DNA of 64,000 bases from RPQJ01 sp963700045 (GTDB taxonomy: Bacteria > Pseudomonadota > Gammaproteobacteria > Steroidobacterales > Steroidobacteraceae): assembly GCA_963700045.1 (NCBI GenBank), contig CAVOWK010000013.1:109488-173487 (forward strand), given 5' to 3'. This document shows positions 9,455 through 19,135 of this stretch, piece by piece (position 1 is the first letter of the stretch; every line of letters starts with the position of its first letter). The notes under the pieces were generated by a model that was not told the DNA's origin, did not search any database, and worked only from the letters and a program-made list of their open reading frames with translations. A program made the translations under genes and the position numbers.

Positions 9455-9470
9455 ACTTGCGTAATAAGAC
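9455..9470 (+). promoter_or_regulatory. ACTTGC-N8-AC motif, site 1
   Basis: ACTTGCGTAATAAGAC, 17 nt before the SDR start at 9488 and in the divergent gap with the gene starting at 9414. It shares AGACTTGCG-N5-AGACTG, with identical spacing, with the site directly upstream of the HxlR-type regulator gene. Confidence 0.5.
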
Positions 9471-9487
9471 TGTAAGGAAACTCCAGG

Positions 9488-10416
9488 ATGGTCAAGCACG
9501 AATTGCGGCCCGGTCCTCGCGTCGCGATCGTCACCGGAGCGGGCATCGGGCTCGGCCGCGCATACGCCCGCAGGCTCGCAGCCGACGGACTGCGCGTCAT
9601 CGTGAACAACCGGCGGCGCGAAGTCGATGCGACGGGACGAGGCAGCGCGGACCGTGTCGTCGACGAGATTCTTGCCGCGGGTGGCGAGGCCGTCGCGAAT
9701 TACGAGGACGTCTGCGCGGCCGGTGCCGGCGAGCGCATGGTCGAACAGGCCCTGGCGACCTGGGGCCGGCTCGACGTGCTGGTCAACAACGCCGGGGTCG
9801 ACCAGCACGCGGCCTTCCACAAGATCGATCTCGATTCGTTCCGCAGCATCTTCGACGTCAATTTCTTCGGCACGCTGCGGCGTGACCCATCGGCCTGGCG
9901 GCACATGCGCGAGGCAGGGCACGGTCGCGTCCTCGTCTCGACGTCCTCCGCTGGCCTGCATGGGTTGCACGGTCTCTCGGCCTACGCCGCGTCGAAGGCC
10001 GCCCTGATCGGGCTCGCCCGCTCACTCGCTGCCGAAGGCGCGGCGCGCGACTTGTTTTGCAACGCAATAGCGCCTTACGCGGCAACGCGGATGACTGCAG
10101 CGCATGCGCGCGATGCCGATGCGCTCGCGGTCATGGCGCCGGAACACGTCGCGCCGCTGGTCTCGATGCTGGTGAGCGAGCATTCCAGGGTCAACGGCCA
10201 GGTGATCGTCGCCGGCCGGCGGCTGGGCTCGCCGCAGTGCAACAGTCGAACTCGAGCCGCTCGTTTACGTCGGCCAGCAGGCTCCAGTTGATGCGCTCAC
10301 GCAACTGCCGGCCGGACCGCTGCGTATCGAAGGTATTTGCCGGGAGTTCCGCGACGCGATTGGCGTCCTACGAGGACTTCCAGGCGCGGGTTGTCGGGGA
10401 CTTGCGACAACCCTAG
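9488..10416 (+). pseudogene. SDR of the multifunctional-enzyme/17-beta-HSD4 type, frame-disrupted
   Basis: N-terminal SDR domain with VTGAGIGLG, NNAGVD and active-site YAASK. The uninterrupted frame closes at 10291 with an unconvincing tail. Sensible sequence continues in the other two frames: VELEPLVYVGQQAPVD from about 10245 (+1) and SSATRLASYEDFQARVVGDL from about 10345 (+2), ending in TAG at 10416. Near 9868-9895 the expected VTHRAWRH is likewise split by a paired insertion and deletion. The pattern suggests a few single-base indels (sequence error or recent decay) in a gene of about 310 codons. Divergent from the operon at 9414. Confidence 0.65.
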
Positions 10417-10514
10417 GGTCGGGGTAGCCTACGGCGGTCTAGTTAAGCAAGCGACTGTGGCGCTGCGGGTTGCAACGCGCGGATCGCCATAGAACCAAGC
10501 CAAGGGGGACTTAG

Positions 10515-13040
10515 ATGACACTCGATCGCATGCGCCAATCCGCCCGTCGAGGGCCGTCCGTCGCTTACGCGGTGGCCACCATACTCTCTGCGGCAGCCGC
10601 GATGCCTGCACGGGCACAAACCGCCGAGGGGCTCGAGGAGGTCGTCGTCACCGCGCAGCGCCGCGAGACTTCGTTGCAGACCACCCCGATCGCGATCACC
10701 GCGTTCTCGGGCGAGAAGCTCGCGGAAGACAAGATCTTCACGGTCAGCGACCTCGCCAACAGCGTGCCGGCCTTCTCCTTCACCGCCAACACGCCGCTCG
10801 ACGTCGAGTTGAACATCCGCGGCATCACCAATACGCGGCTCGATTCGCCGACGGCCGACCCGTCGGTCGGCACGTTCGTCGACGGTGTCTACATCGGCCG
10901 CACCGGCGACTACAACTTCGATTTCTACGACCTCGAGCGCATCGAAGTCATCCGCGGCCCGCAGGGCGTGCTGCTTGGCAAGAACGTGGTCGGTGGCGCG
11001 CTCAGCATCATCACCGCGGCGCCGAAGTTCGAGAACTCGGGCGAGGCGATGCTCTCGTTCGGCAACTACGATGCGATCACGGTAGCGGGTCACGTCACCG
11101 GCGGCCTGACCGACGACGTGGCGGGTCGCGCGTCCTTCCAGGCGCGCAGGCACAGTGGCTACGGTCGCGACGTGCTGCACGCCCGCGACGTGGAGGACCT
11201 GAGCTCGTTCCAGGGTCGCGTCCAGTTGCTGTGGGAGCCGGGCGACAGCGGCTGGCGCGTCCGCGGCATCGCCGATTACTCCTCGGACTCGACCAACGGC
11301 ATCAACGTCGTCGCGGTCGACGGCGGCACGACGTCCTGCGAAACCAGCTACCTGCGCACCAACTGCACGCGGCCGTGGAGCAACCTGCGCGCCTACCTCG
11401 GACTCACCGACGAGCGTCAGAACATCGCCCAGAGCATCCAGTACAAGAACAAGCCGCGCATCAACCAGTTCATGGAGCGCGACGGCTACGGCCTCACGCT
11501 CGATATCGAGAAGGACTTCAGTGCCTTCACGTTCAACTCGCTGACGGGCTACCGCGAGGCGGACACCGACCAGGTGTACGACCAGACGGGCGCGGGCCCG
11601 GAGGCGCTCGAATGGAGCATCCCGCAGTGGCAGGCCTACATCGCCTGGATGAACGCGAGGTACGGCACGCGGCCGGCGACGTCGAACAACGGCCAGTTCC
11701 TGTTTGCACAACCGGTCGGCGAAGCCGTCAACGCCGATGCCTTCAGCCAGGAGTTCCGCTTTACTTCGATACCCAGCGACAGCCGCTTCGACTGGATCGG
11801 CGGTCTGTACTACAAGCAGGACAATATCAAGAAGGTCGACCGGTTCATCGGCGAGAACTTCCTCGGCGCGGTCATCACGGGCGGCAACAACCCGCTGTCG
11901 ACGCTGAGCGGCGAGAACCGCTGGGACAACGAGGGCGAGACCGAGAACATGGCGGCCTTCGCGCAGGTGGGCTTCAAGTTCACCGACACCCTCAAGCTCA
12001 ACGTCGGCTTGCGTTACACGTCGGACGACAAGAGCGGCACGGTGAGCGGCCTCGTGGTCGAGACGGGCGACCGTTTCAATCCGAACGACCCGCGTGCCAA
12101 CGTGACCATCGAAGCGCTGTGCCGTGCCCCGGACGGCACCATCATCCGCACGCCGACGGGCGGCACGGGCGTTGCGACCTGCACCGCGCCGAATGCCTGG
12201 GTCTACGCGGAAGGCTCGGGCTTCACGACGAACTACGGCGAGAAGTGGACACAGGTCACGCCGCAGGCAACGCTCGAGTGGACCATCACTCCGGAAATCT
12301 TCACGTACCTCACCTACTCGGAAGGCTTCAAGGGCGGCGGCTTCGACGACACTCCGGCGAACCCCGCGCAGGCGTCGACGCCGTTCGATCCGGAGGAAGC
12401 GAAGAACTACGAACTCGGCATCAAGTCCGACTTCTTCGACAACCGCTTCCGCGTCAATGCCGACGTGTTCTACATGGACTACACGAACCTGCAGGTCACG
12501 CAGACCAACGCAGCGTGCCTGTGCAACATCACGGACAACGCGGCAAGTGCGGAGATCACGGGCGTCGAGGCCGAGTTTTCGTACGTGCCGATCGACAGCC
12601 TGCGGCTCGGGCTGTCCGGCTCGTTCGTCGATGCCAAGTACAAGGACTTCCTGGAGTCGGCGATCGATCCGACGACCGGCCAGCGGCTGGACAGCTCGGA
12701 CAATCGCATGCAGCGCACGCCCGAGACGCAGGTCACCGGCGTGGTGGACTACACGATGGGCCTCGGCAGCTGGGGTAAGGCGCTCAACTTCCGGATGAAC
12801 TACACCTGGCAGAGCGACATGTACTGGGCGACCGACAACATCGCGAAGGAAGATTCGTATGGCCTGCTCGACGCCCGTATCGGGCTCGCACCGGAAGGTG
12901 CGCCGTGGCAGGTGGCGGTCTGGGGCCGCAACGTGACTGACGAGCTGTACCGGACGAACATCATTTCGTTCTTCGGCGAGGAAGTGTCGCAGTTCGGTAT
13001 TCCGCGCACTTACGGCGTCGACTTCACCTTCAAGTTCTGA
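10515..13040 (+). CDS. TonB-dependent outer-membrane receptor
   Basis: 841-aa TonB-dependent transporter. Signal peptide ending near PARAQ, TonB box-like EEVVVTAQRRE (about residues 39-49), plug domain with IRGI and RIEVIRGPQGVLLGKN, then a long beta-barrel ending in the terminal aromatic YGVDFTFKF. An AGGGGG run lies just upstream of the ATG. It is placed between the SDR and a molybdopterin oxidoreductase, so it probably imports a hydrophobic or complexed nutrient used by this cluster. Substrate unknown. Confidence 0.93.
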   Translation: MTLDRMRQSARRGPSVAYAVATILSAAAAMPARAQTAEGLEEVVVTAQRRETSLQTTPIAITAFSGEKLAEDKIFTVSDLANSVPAFSFTANTPLDVELNIRGITNTRLDSPTADPSVGTFVDGVYIGRTGDYNFDFYDLERIEVIRGPQGVLLGKNVVGGALSIITAAPKFENSGEAMLSFGNYDAITVAGHVTGGLTDDVAGRASFQARRHSGYGRDVLHARDVEDLSSFQGRVQLLWEPGDSGWRVRGIADYSSDSTNGINVVAVDGGTTSCETSYLRTNCTRPWSNLRAYLGLTDERQNIAQSIQYKNKPRINQFMERDGYGLTLDIEKDFSAFTFNSLTGYREADTDQVYDQTGAGPEALEWSIPQWQAYIAWMNARYGTRPATSNNGQFLFAQPVGEAVNADAFSQEFRFTSIPSDSRFDWIGGLYYKQDNIKKVDRFIGENFLGAVITGGNNPLSTLSGENRWDNEGETENMAAFAQVGFKFTDTLKLNVGLRYTSDDKSGTVSGLVVETGDRFNPNDPRANVTIEALCRAPDGTIIRTPTGGTGVATCTAPNAWVYAEGSGFTTNYGEKWTQVTPQATLEWTITPEIFTYLTYSEGFKGGGFDDTPANPAQASTPFDPEEAKNYELGIKSDFFDNRFRVNADVFYMDYTNLQVTQTNAACLCNITDNAASAEITGVEAEFSYVPIDSLRLGLSGSFVDAKYKDFLESAIDPTTGQRLDSSDNRMQRTPETQVTGVVDYTMGLGSWGKALNFRMNYTWQSDMYWATDNIAKEDSYGLLDARIGLAPEGAPWQVAVWGRNVTDELYRTNIISFFGEEVSQFGIPRTYGVDFTFKF

Positions 13041-13104
13041 CGGCGAGGGGCGGTGCGCTGCGAGGCGCACCGCCCCGACCGCCCTGCACCCAGGCGGAAC
13101 TCCC

Positions 13105-15282
13105 GTGGTCGAAACGACTGCCATCTGCCGTTTCTGCCACGCGACCTGCGGGCTGAAAGTCACGATCGAGCAGGGCCGCGTCGTCGACATCATCGGCGAC
13201 ATCGACAACCCCGTGTATCACGGGTACAGCTGCGTCAAGGGACGCAACTTCCACGAATTCCATTACGACCCGAACCGCGTGCTGCACCCGTTGCGGCGTG
13301 ATGCGGACGGCCTGTTGCAGCCGGTCGGCCTCGATGCAGCGCTGGCCGGCATGGCCGGCGACCTCCAGCAGATCCTCGCGCAGCACGGGCCGCGCTCGGT
13401 CGCGATGTACGGCGGCACCTTCAGTCATTTCTGCTCCGCGGGTGTCATGCTGCGCGACGCCTTCATGGACGCCATCGGCTCGCCGATGCGCTTCAGCAAC
13501 GCCACCATCGACCAGCCGGGCAAGCCGATCTCGATGGCGTTGCATGGACGATGGGGCGCCGGACCGCAGGCCTTTGCCGATGCCGACGTCTGCCTGCTCG
13601 TGGGTGCCAACCCGCTGGTGTCGATGTGGGGCGGCATCCCGACGTTCAATCCGGCGAAGCGACTGCACGAGGCGCGTGCCCGCGGGCTCCGGCTGATCGT
13701 CATCGACCCGCGCGTGACGGAGACCGCCCGCAAGGCGGACATTCACCTGCAATGCCTGCCGGGTCACGACGTCGAACTCCTGGCGGCGATGCTCAACGTC
13801 ATTTTTGCCGAGGGCCTGCACGACAGCGATTTCGTTGCGGCAGAGACGCAGGGATTCGAAGCACTGCGATCTGCCGTGGCACCGTTCACCCCGGAGCGGG
13901 TCGCACCGCTGGCCGGCGTGCCGGCGATGCAGATTGCCGAGGCTGCACGGACGTTCGCCAACGCACGACGAGGCAACGCCACGAGCGGCACGGGGCCGAG
14001 CATGGCACCGTACGGCGTGCTGATGGATTACCTGGTGCTCGCGCTCAACACGGTGTGCGGGCGCTGGGTTCGGGCGGGTGAATCGTTGCCCAACCGTGGC
14101 GTCCTGTTCCGCCAGTTCTCGGGAGTCGCGCGGGCCGAGAAGCCGCGGCCGGGCGTAGGTCTCGGGCAGACGCTAAGGATTCGCAGTCTCACCGAGACCG
14201 CCGCAGGCCTGCCCACTTCGGCGCTGGCCGACGAGATCCTGACGCCCGGCGAAGGGCAGGTGCGTGCATTGATCGTCGTCGGCGGCAACCCGCTGCTGGC
14301 CTGGCCCAACCAGGCCAAGACCCGCCGCGCACTCGAGTCGCTCGACCTGCTCGTCGTCGTCGATCCGCAGGTTTCGGCGACGGGTCGTCTTGCGCACTAC
14401 GTCATCGGTCCGCGGTTCGGGCTGGAAGAGCCCGCGATGTCGTTCGGCAACGAAGGCATCACGACCTACGGGTTGTCGATCGGGTACCAGGAGCCTTACG
14501 CGCAGTACCAGCCGCGCCTGATCGAGCCGCCGGCAGGATCCGAGGTGCTCGCCGACTGGCGCATCTTCTACGAACTCGCGCGCCGGATGGGATTGAAGCT
14601 CGCCTATCGCGGCCAGCCGATCGACATGGAGAACGCGCCGACCACCGAGGAGCTGATGGAGCAGTTCGTGCGCCGCAGTCGCGTGCCGCTCGACCTGATC
14701 AAGCAGCACCCGCACGGGCACCTGTATCCCGATCCGCAGCCGCTTGCAGAACCCAGGGATGCAGACTGGCCGCATCGCCTGCAGCTGGGCGACACAACGA
14801 TGCTGGACCAGTTGCGGCACGTTTCGGCGCGCCTGAATTCATCCGCGGCCGTTGCGGGTGCGGACCCGCCGGTTCCTGCAGCCGGCCCTGCGGCTGACGG
14901 CGCCATCGAGTTGTTGCTCGTGAGTCGCCGTGAGCACGCGGTGTACAACTCCGTCGCGCATCACCTGCCGGCGCTGCGGCGCAGGCGTCCCTTCAACCCG
15001 GCGTACGTGAACCCGGCCGATGCACGACGGCTGGGTATCGAAGACGGTGGTGCCATCGAGATCGAATCGTCGGCGGGCCGGGTGCATGCGGTCCTGCAGT
15101 GCGCCACGGATGTGCGGGAAGGCGTCGTCTCGATGGCGCACGGCTTCGATCCGCAGGCCGGCGCAGGGCAGGGCGCCAGCACCGCGGCGCTGGTCGACGA
15201 CGAGAACGACTACGAGCCCCTCAGCGGCCTGCCGCGCATGAGCGCGATCCCGGTGCGATTGCGGAGGCGGGATGCCGTCTAG
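13105..15282 (+). CDS. Molybdopterin oxidoreductase (DMSO reductase family)
   Basis: 725-aa enzyme with an N-terminal [4Fe-4S] site (C8, C11, C15, C43), a large molybdopterin-guanine-dinucleotide-binding core with GANPLVSMWGGIP, and a C-terminal dinucleotide-binding domain. No Tat signal is visible, so it is probably cytoplasmic, in the formate-dehydrogenase-H/assimilatory-like branch. Start is GTG. It ends in a 4-bp convergent overlap (CTAG) with the next ligase gene. No small electron-transfer subunit gene is adjacent, so the partner is unknown. Confidence 0.88.
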   Translation: MVETTAICRFCHATCGLKVTIEQGRVVDIIGDIDNPVYHGYSCVKGRNFHEFHYDPNRVLHPLRRDADGLLQPVGLDAALAGMAGDLQQILAQHGPRSVAMYGGTFSHFCSAGVMLRDAFMDAIGSPMRFSNATIDQPGKPISMALHGRWGAGPQAFADADVCLLVGANPLVSMWGGIPTFNPAKRLHEARARGLRLIVIDPRVTETARKADIHLQCLPGHDVELLAAMLNVIFAEGLHDSDFVAAETQGFEALRSAVAPFTPERVAPLAGVPAMQIAEAARTFANARRGNATSGTGPSMAPYGVLMDYLVLALNTVCGRWVRAGESLPNRGVLFRQFSGVARAEKPRPGVGLGQTLRIRSLTETAAGLPTSALADEILTPGEGQVRALIVVGGNPLLAWPNQAKTRRALESLDLLVVVDPQVSATGRLAHYVIGPRFGLEEPAMSFGNEGITTYGLSIGYQEPYAQYQPRLIEPPAGSEVLADWRIFYELARRMGLKLAYRGQPIDMENAPTTEELMEQFVRRSRVPLDLIKQHPHGHLYPDPQPLAEPRDADWPHRLQLGDTTMLDQLRHVSARLNSSAAVAGADPPVPAAGPAADGAIELLLVSRREHAVYNSVAHHLPALRRRRPFNPAYVNPADARRLGIEDGGAIEIESSAGRVHAVLQCATDVREGVVSMAHGFDPQAGAGQGASTAALVDDENDYEPLSGLPRMSAIPVRLRRRDAV

Positions 15283-16907
15283 AGCTTGTCGCGGTGCAGC
15301 TTGATGCCCGCGCGCTCGCGATCCCACGTGTCGGCCGTGACTCCCTGGTCGCGGAAGTACACCTTGCGGATCTTGTTCGTCTCGGTCTTCGGGATCTGCG
15401 CGACGACGCGCACGTAACGCGGCACCATGAAGTAGGGCAGCCGCGGGATCAGGAACTCGGTGAGCGCGCGGGGATCCACCGTGCGCCCCGGCTTCGAAGT
15501 CACCACGATCATGACTTCCTGTTCGGCGATTTCGCTCTCGACGCCGACCGCAGCCACTTCGTCGACGTCGGGATACTGGCGCACGCCGTTCTCGACCTCG
15601 AACGACGAGATGTTCTCGCCGCGCCGGCGAATCGTGTCCTTCTTGCGGTCCACGAAGAAGAAGTTGCCGTCGGCGTCCTGACGGAACAGGTCGCCCGTAT
15701 GGAACCAGCCATTGCGCCAGGCGGCCGCCGTCGCTTCGGGCTGGCCGTTGTAGCCGGCATTCATCGACCAGGGATGCAGGCTCCGCACGATCAGCTCGCC
15801 GATCTCGCCGCGCGCCACTTCGATGTCGTGGTCGTCGACCAGGCGCGCCTGGATGCCGGTGCGGGGCTTGCCGCAGGACCCGTAGACGCGGGTATTCAGG
15901 TCGGTGACCAGCGGTGCCGAGACCTCGGTCATGTTGAAGCCGGTCAGGTATTCGAAGCCGAACCGGTGCGCGAAAGCGACCGTGTCCTCGTTGACCGGGA
16001 ACATCGTGAGGCACTTCAGCGGATTATCGTGGTCGTCCGGACGCGGCTCGGATTTCGCGAGGAACGCGGCCATCACGCCGATCAGCCCGCAGGTGGTGAC
16101 GCAGTTGCCTTCGCGCACCTGCTCCCAGAACTTCGCCGTGCTGAAGCCGTCGACCAGGTAGATGCTGCCGCCGCGCACCAGGGCGGCGTACGTCGGGCTG
16201 GTGCCGCCGACATGGAACATGGGCAGGTTGACGAGGATGGCCTCGCCATCGCCCATGTAGCCGTACACGGTCATGCCGGTCAGGTAGAGCTGCAGGTAGG
16301 GCGACAGCACGCCCTTGGAATAACCGGTGGTACCCGACGTGTAGATGATCGACTGGATGTCCCAGTGATTGATGTCGGCGCTGTCGTCGAGTTGCGAGGC
16401 ATCGCCCCGCAGGGTGCTTTCGTCGAGCAGCTCGAGCCGGGGCTGCATCGTGCGAGCTTCCGCGCCGATCGCGACGGCCTTGCGCAGGTGCGGCAGCTGC
16501 AGCCCGTCGAGGCGCTCCACGAGACTGTGGTGCGCGATCATCACGCCTGCCTCGGCGGCGTTGACGACGTGGGCGAGCACGTCGCCGCGATAAGCCGTGT
16601 TGAGCGGCACGAACACGGCGCCGAGGTAATTGGCTGCAAACCAGGTAAGCACCATCGTGCGCCCGGTCGGCAGCCAGGCGATGACGCGGTCGCCTTTGCT
16701 GACGCCGAGCCGCTGCAGCCCGGCCGCCGCGGCACGGACCTCGGCCAGGCATTCGCCGTAGGTCCAGGTGCTGCCGTCTTCGAACAGGGCGAAGCGACGC
16801 TCGGGATGGCGTGCCGCGCGTGTGTCCAGCATGGCCTTGAGGACGCAGTCTTCCCGCGCCGGGACGGCGGGATCCAGCCAGGGTGGCCGACGCTCTTCGA
16901 GCTCCAT
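15279..16907 (-). CDS. Acyl-CoA ligase (class I adenylate-forming)
   Basis: 542-aa ANL ligase resembling crotonobetaine/carnitine- and long-chain-CoA ligases. P-loop IIYTSGTTGYSKGV, GFNMTEVS, FHTGDLF, VDRKKDTIRRRGENIS and C-terminal ETNKIRKV with the catalytic Lys. The open frame continues to 17519, but the ATG at 16905-16907 (MELEERRPPW) is chosen because the upstream part overlaps the NTF2-like gene. It lies 8 bp downstream of that gene. Fourth CoA ligase in 17 kb. Confidence 0.88.
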   Translation of the reverse strand: MELEERRPPWLDPAVPAREDCVLKAMLDTRAARHPERRFALFEDGSTWTYGECLAEVRAAAAGLQRLGVSKGDRVIAWLPTGRTMVLTWFAANYLGAVFVPLNTAYRGDVLAHVVNAAEAGVMIAHHSLVERLDGLQLPHLRKAVAIGAEARTMQPRLELLDESTLRGDASQLDDSADINHWDIQSIIYTSGTTGYSKGVLSPYLQLYLTGMTVYGYMGDGEAILVNLPMFHVGGTSPTYAALVRGGSIYLVDGFSTAKFWEQVREGNCVTTCGLIGVMAAFLAKSEPRPDDHDNPLKCLTMFPVNEDTVAFAHRFGFEYLTGFNMTEVSAPLVTDLNTRVYGSCGKPRTGIQARLVDDHDIEVARGEIGELIVRSLHPWSMNAGYNGQPEATAAAWRNGWFHTGDLFRQDADGNFFFVDRKKDTIRRRGENISSFEVENGVRQYPDVDEVAAVGVESEIAEQEVMIVVTSKPGRTVDPRALTEFLIPRLPYFMVPRYVRVVAQIPKTETNKIRKVYFRDQGVTADTWDRERAGIKLHRDKL

Positions 16908-16915
16908 GCGGGAAC

Positions 16916-17326
16916 TCAGCTGCCCGAGGCGACCTTTGCCGGACGCGAGCCGTCGAGCGGCAGTTCGAGCTGCTTCAACACCGTCTGCAGGTCGAAGTAG
17001 TCGCGCCATTCGCAGATCAGGCCGTCGCGGAACAGGAAGGTGGACATGTAGGGCAGGCTGACCTGCTTGCCATCCTTGACGTAGTTCTCGACGCCTTCGA
17101 CGACCGCCGACGTGTCGTCCGCGAGGATGCGGTGGACGTCGTAGCGCTTGTCGGTCATGCCGTTGCCGAACTTGGCGAAGAAACCGCGGACCTTCGCCTT
17201 GCCGTGGATCGGGCCGATCGGGACGTTGATCGCGACCACGTCGTCCGTGCAGAGGTCCATGACGCCGTCGAGATCGTCGGCTTTCCAGGCGGCGTAGTAC
17301 GCGCGGACGGTGTCGGCGTGATTCAT
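16916..17326 (-). CDS. NTF2/SnoaL-like protein (limonene-epoxide-hydrolase-like)
   Basis: 136-aa single-domain NTF2-like protein beginning MNHADTVRAYYAAWKADD, with the typical YMSTFLFRDGLICEWRDYFD C-terminal beta-strands. A GGAGA ribosome-binding site precedes the ATG (complement of 17324-17326). The open frame extends to 17407, but the upstream part is not family-like. First gene of a two-gene unit with an acyl-CoA ligase. The same ligase plus NTF2-like pairing occurs twice more nearby. Function unknown. Confidence 0.82.
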   Translation of the reverse strand: MNHADTVRAYYAAWKADDLDGVMDLCTDDVVAINVPIGPIHGKAKVRGFFAKFGNGMTDKRYDVHRILADDTSAVVEGVENYVKDGKQVSLPYMSTFLFRDGLICEWRDYFDLQTVLKQLELPLDGSRPAKVASGS

Positions 17327-17393
17327 GGCGCGGTCTCCGTGGCAGGACCCTGTTGCCGGTCTGGAACGAGTCCGGAGGAGAATAGGGGCTAGG

Positions 17394-17409
17394 GTCCAGT
17401 TGTGCAAGT
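17394..17409 (-). promoter_or_regulatory. ACTTGC-N8-AC motif, site 2
   Basis: ACTTGCACAACTGGAC on the minus strand, 68 nt upstream of the NTF2-like start at 17326, in the divergent gap with the acyltransferase operon. Confidence 0.45.
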
Positions 17410-17518
17410 GACCGGCGAACCGCTGTCCGGCGGGTAGTCCGCTGCGCTGCGGCGCAGTCTGCCAGCCGTCTTGCGGCAGGCACTGCTTGACACCCCCAGG
17501 CCGTTGGCCGATGTTGCA

Positions 17519-17534
17519 ACTTGCATTATTGAAC
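17519..17534 (+). promoter_or_regulatory. ACTTGC-N8-AC motif, site 3
   Basis: ACTTGCATTATTGAAC, 29 nt upstream of the ATG of the HAD-acyltransferase gene at 17564. The rest of the 237-bp gap holds GC-rich partial palindromes near 17440-17480 and no further gene. Confidence 0.45.
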
Positions 17535-17563
17535 CAGAAGGACCGTTCGAACGGGCGATCCGC

Positions 17564-19130
17564 ATGAAGCCGAAAGCCGACTCCCGCGCCACCGCCGTCG
17601 CGCCTGTAAACAGCTACCTTGCACAGCTGCGGGCGGCGCAGCGCGGCCCGCAGGTCGCCGCGCTGTTCGACTTCGACGGCACGATCATCGCCGGCTATTC
17701 CGCCACGGGTGTGCTGCAGGAGAAGTTCGTACGCGGCCAGATGTCCGCCGCGGAAATCGTCGGCACCGTCGCAGCCATGGCCCAGCTACTGGCGCGGCCG
17801 GATCGGCTTCTCGGACCTGATGACGGCTGGCGCGAAGTTCATGCAGGGAGTCCGCGAGGACAGCTTCGCGCAACTCGGCGAGGACCTGTACCGCAAGCGC
17901 ATCGCTGGCAGGATCTATCCCGAGACGCGCGAGATCATCCGGGCGCACCAGGCCAAGGGTCACACCGTGGCCATCGTGTCGTCAGCCACGCTGTACCAGA
18001 TTGCGCCCGCGGCGCGCGAACTCGACATCGACCGCATCCTCTGTTCGCGGTACGAAATTGCGAACGGCGAGTTCACGGGCAACGTCGTCCAGCCACTGTG
18101 CTTCGGCCAGGGCAAGCTCACGGCGGCCGAGTCGCTCGCTGCCGAACTGGGCCTCGACCTCGACCGGAGCTACTTCTATTCGGACAGCCACGACGACCTG
18201 GACCTGCTCGAGCGCGTCGGCAATCCGCGACCGTTGAATCCCAGCGACCAACTGCGCACGGTCGCCGTGCAGCGCGGCTGGCCAGTGGAGACATTCAGCA
18301 GCCGCGCGACCCCGGGTCTCCTCGACTACGCGCGCGCGCTGACGCCGACACCGACGCTGGTCGCTGCAGCGCTGGCCAGCCTGCCGATCTGGGCTCTGAC
18401 TGGATCGACGCGGGAAGCTGCGAACTTCGCCCTGGCGGCCTTCGGCGACTACGGTTCCGCGCTCGTCGGCATCGACCTGCAGGTGACGGGCGAGAAGTAC
18501 CTCTGGACGACGCGGCCCTGCATCTTTCTGTTCAACCACCAGAGCCGGGCCGACGTCCTGATCCTGGCCAAGCTCGTGCGGCGCGATTTCAGCGGCATCG
18601 CCAAGCGCGAAATGCGCGACGTGCCGGTGGTCGGCAAGCTGCTCGAGATGGCGGGCGTCGTGTTCGTCGATCGCAAGAGCGCGCAGGACGCGATCAAAGC
18701 GATGGAACCCCTGGTCGATGCGATCCGGCGTGACGGCAAGTCCGTCTGCATTGCGCCCGAAGGCACTCGCACGCTTACGCCGGCGCTGGGCCCGTTCAAG
18801 AAGGGTGCGTTTCACCTCGCCATCCAGGCGGGCGTGCCGATCGTCCCGGTCGTCATCCATAACTCTGGCGACGTCCAGCCCAAGACCGAGTTCGCGATGC
18901 GGCCGGCCAGCGTACGGGTCGAGGTCCTGCCGCCCGTCGACACGTCGGGCTGGCATGCCGCGACTCTCGACCGGCACGTGCGCGACGTGCGCAATTTGTT
19001 TCTGCGCCGTCTCGGCCAGCCGGAACAGCCCGCCTTGCCGCGCACGGCGGGCAAGTCGCCAACATCGCGTCGCAACGTCGTGAAGCCGCGCAAGCCCACG
19101 CGCGCGACCCGCAAAGTGCGGTCCCGCTGA
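17564..19130 (+). pseudogene. HAD-IB phosphatase / 1-acylglycerol-3-phosphate acyltransferase fusion, single frameshift
   Basis: N-terminal HAD-superfamily IB domain (FDFDGT motif I, SSAT motif II, YSDSHDDLDLLE motif IV) fused to a PlsC-type acyltransferase (NHQSRAD, then EGTRT), with a K/R-rich tail. Such fusions act in phosphatidate/triacylglycerol synthesis. The start frame MKPKADSRATAV holds to about 17800, then the family continues in the +1 frame as IGFSDLMTAGAKFM, consistent with one extra base near 17795-17805. Everything else is intact, so sequence error is a serious alternative to inactivation. Followed after 5 bp by the PlsB-like gene. Alternative downstream-frame start 17619. Confidence 0.75.
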
Positions 19131-19135
19131 CCCGC

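Noticed and set aside
10388..10415. GGGTTGTC/GACAACCC hairpin containing a further ACTTGC
   Set aside because: It overlaps the predicted coding end of the SDR, lacks a U-tract, and its 16-mer does not end in AC, so it was not counted as terminator or as a seventh motif site.
10443..13208. 921-aa open frame on the minus strand opposite the TonB receptor
   Set aside because: It has no recognisable motif and lies fully antisense to a clear receptor gene; long antisense frames are expected in GC-rich coding DNA. The same holds for the other long shadows, for example opposite mltD and lon.
16908..17519. Upstream extension of the ligase frame at 15279
   Set aside because: The added residues are arginine/proline-rich and overlap the NTF2-like gene; the family start is at 16907.
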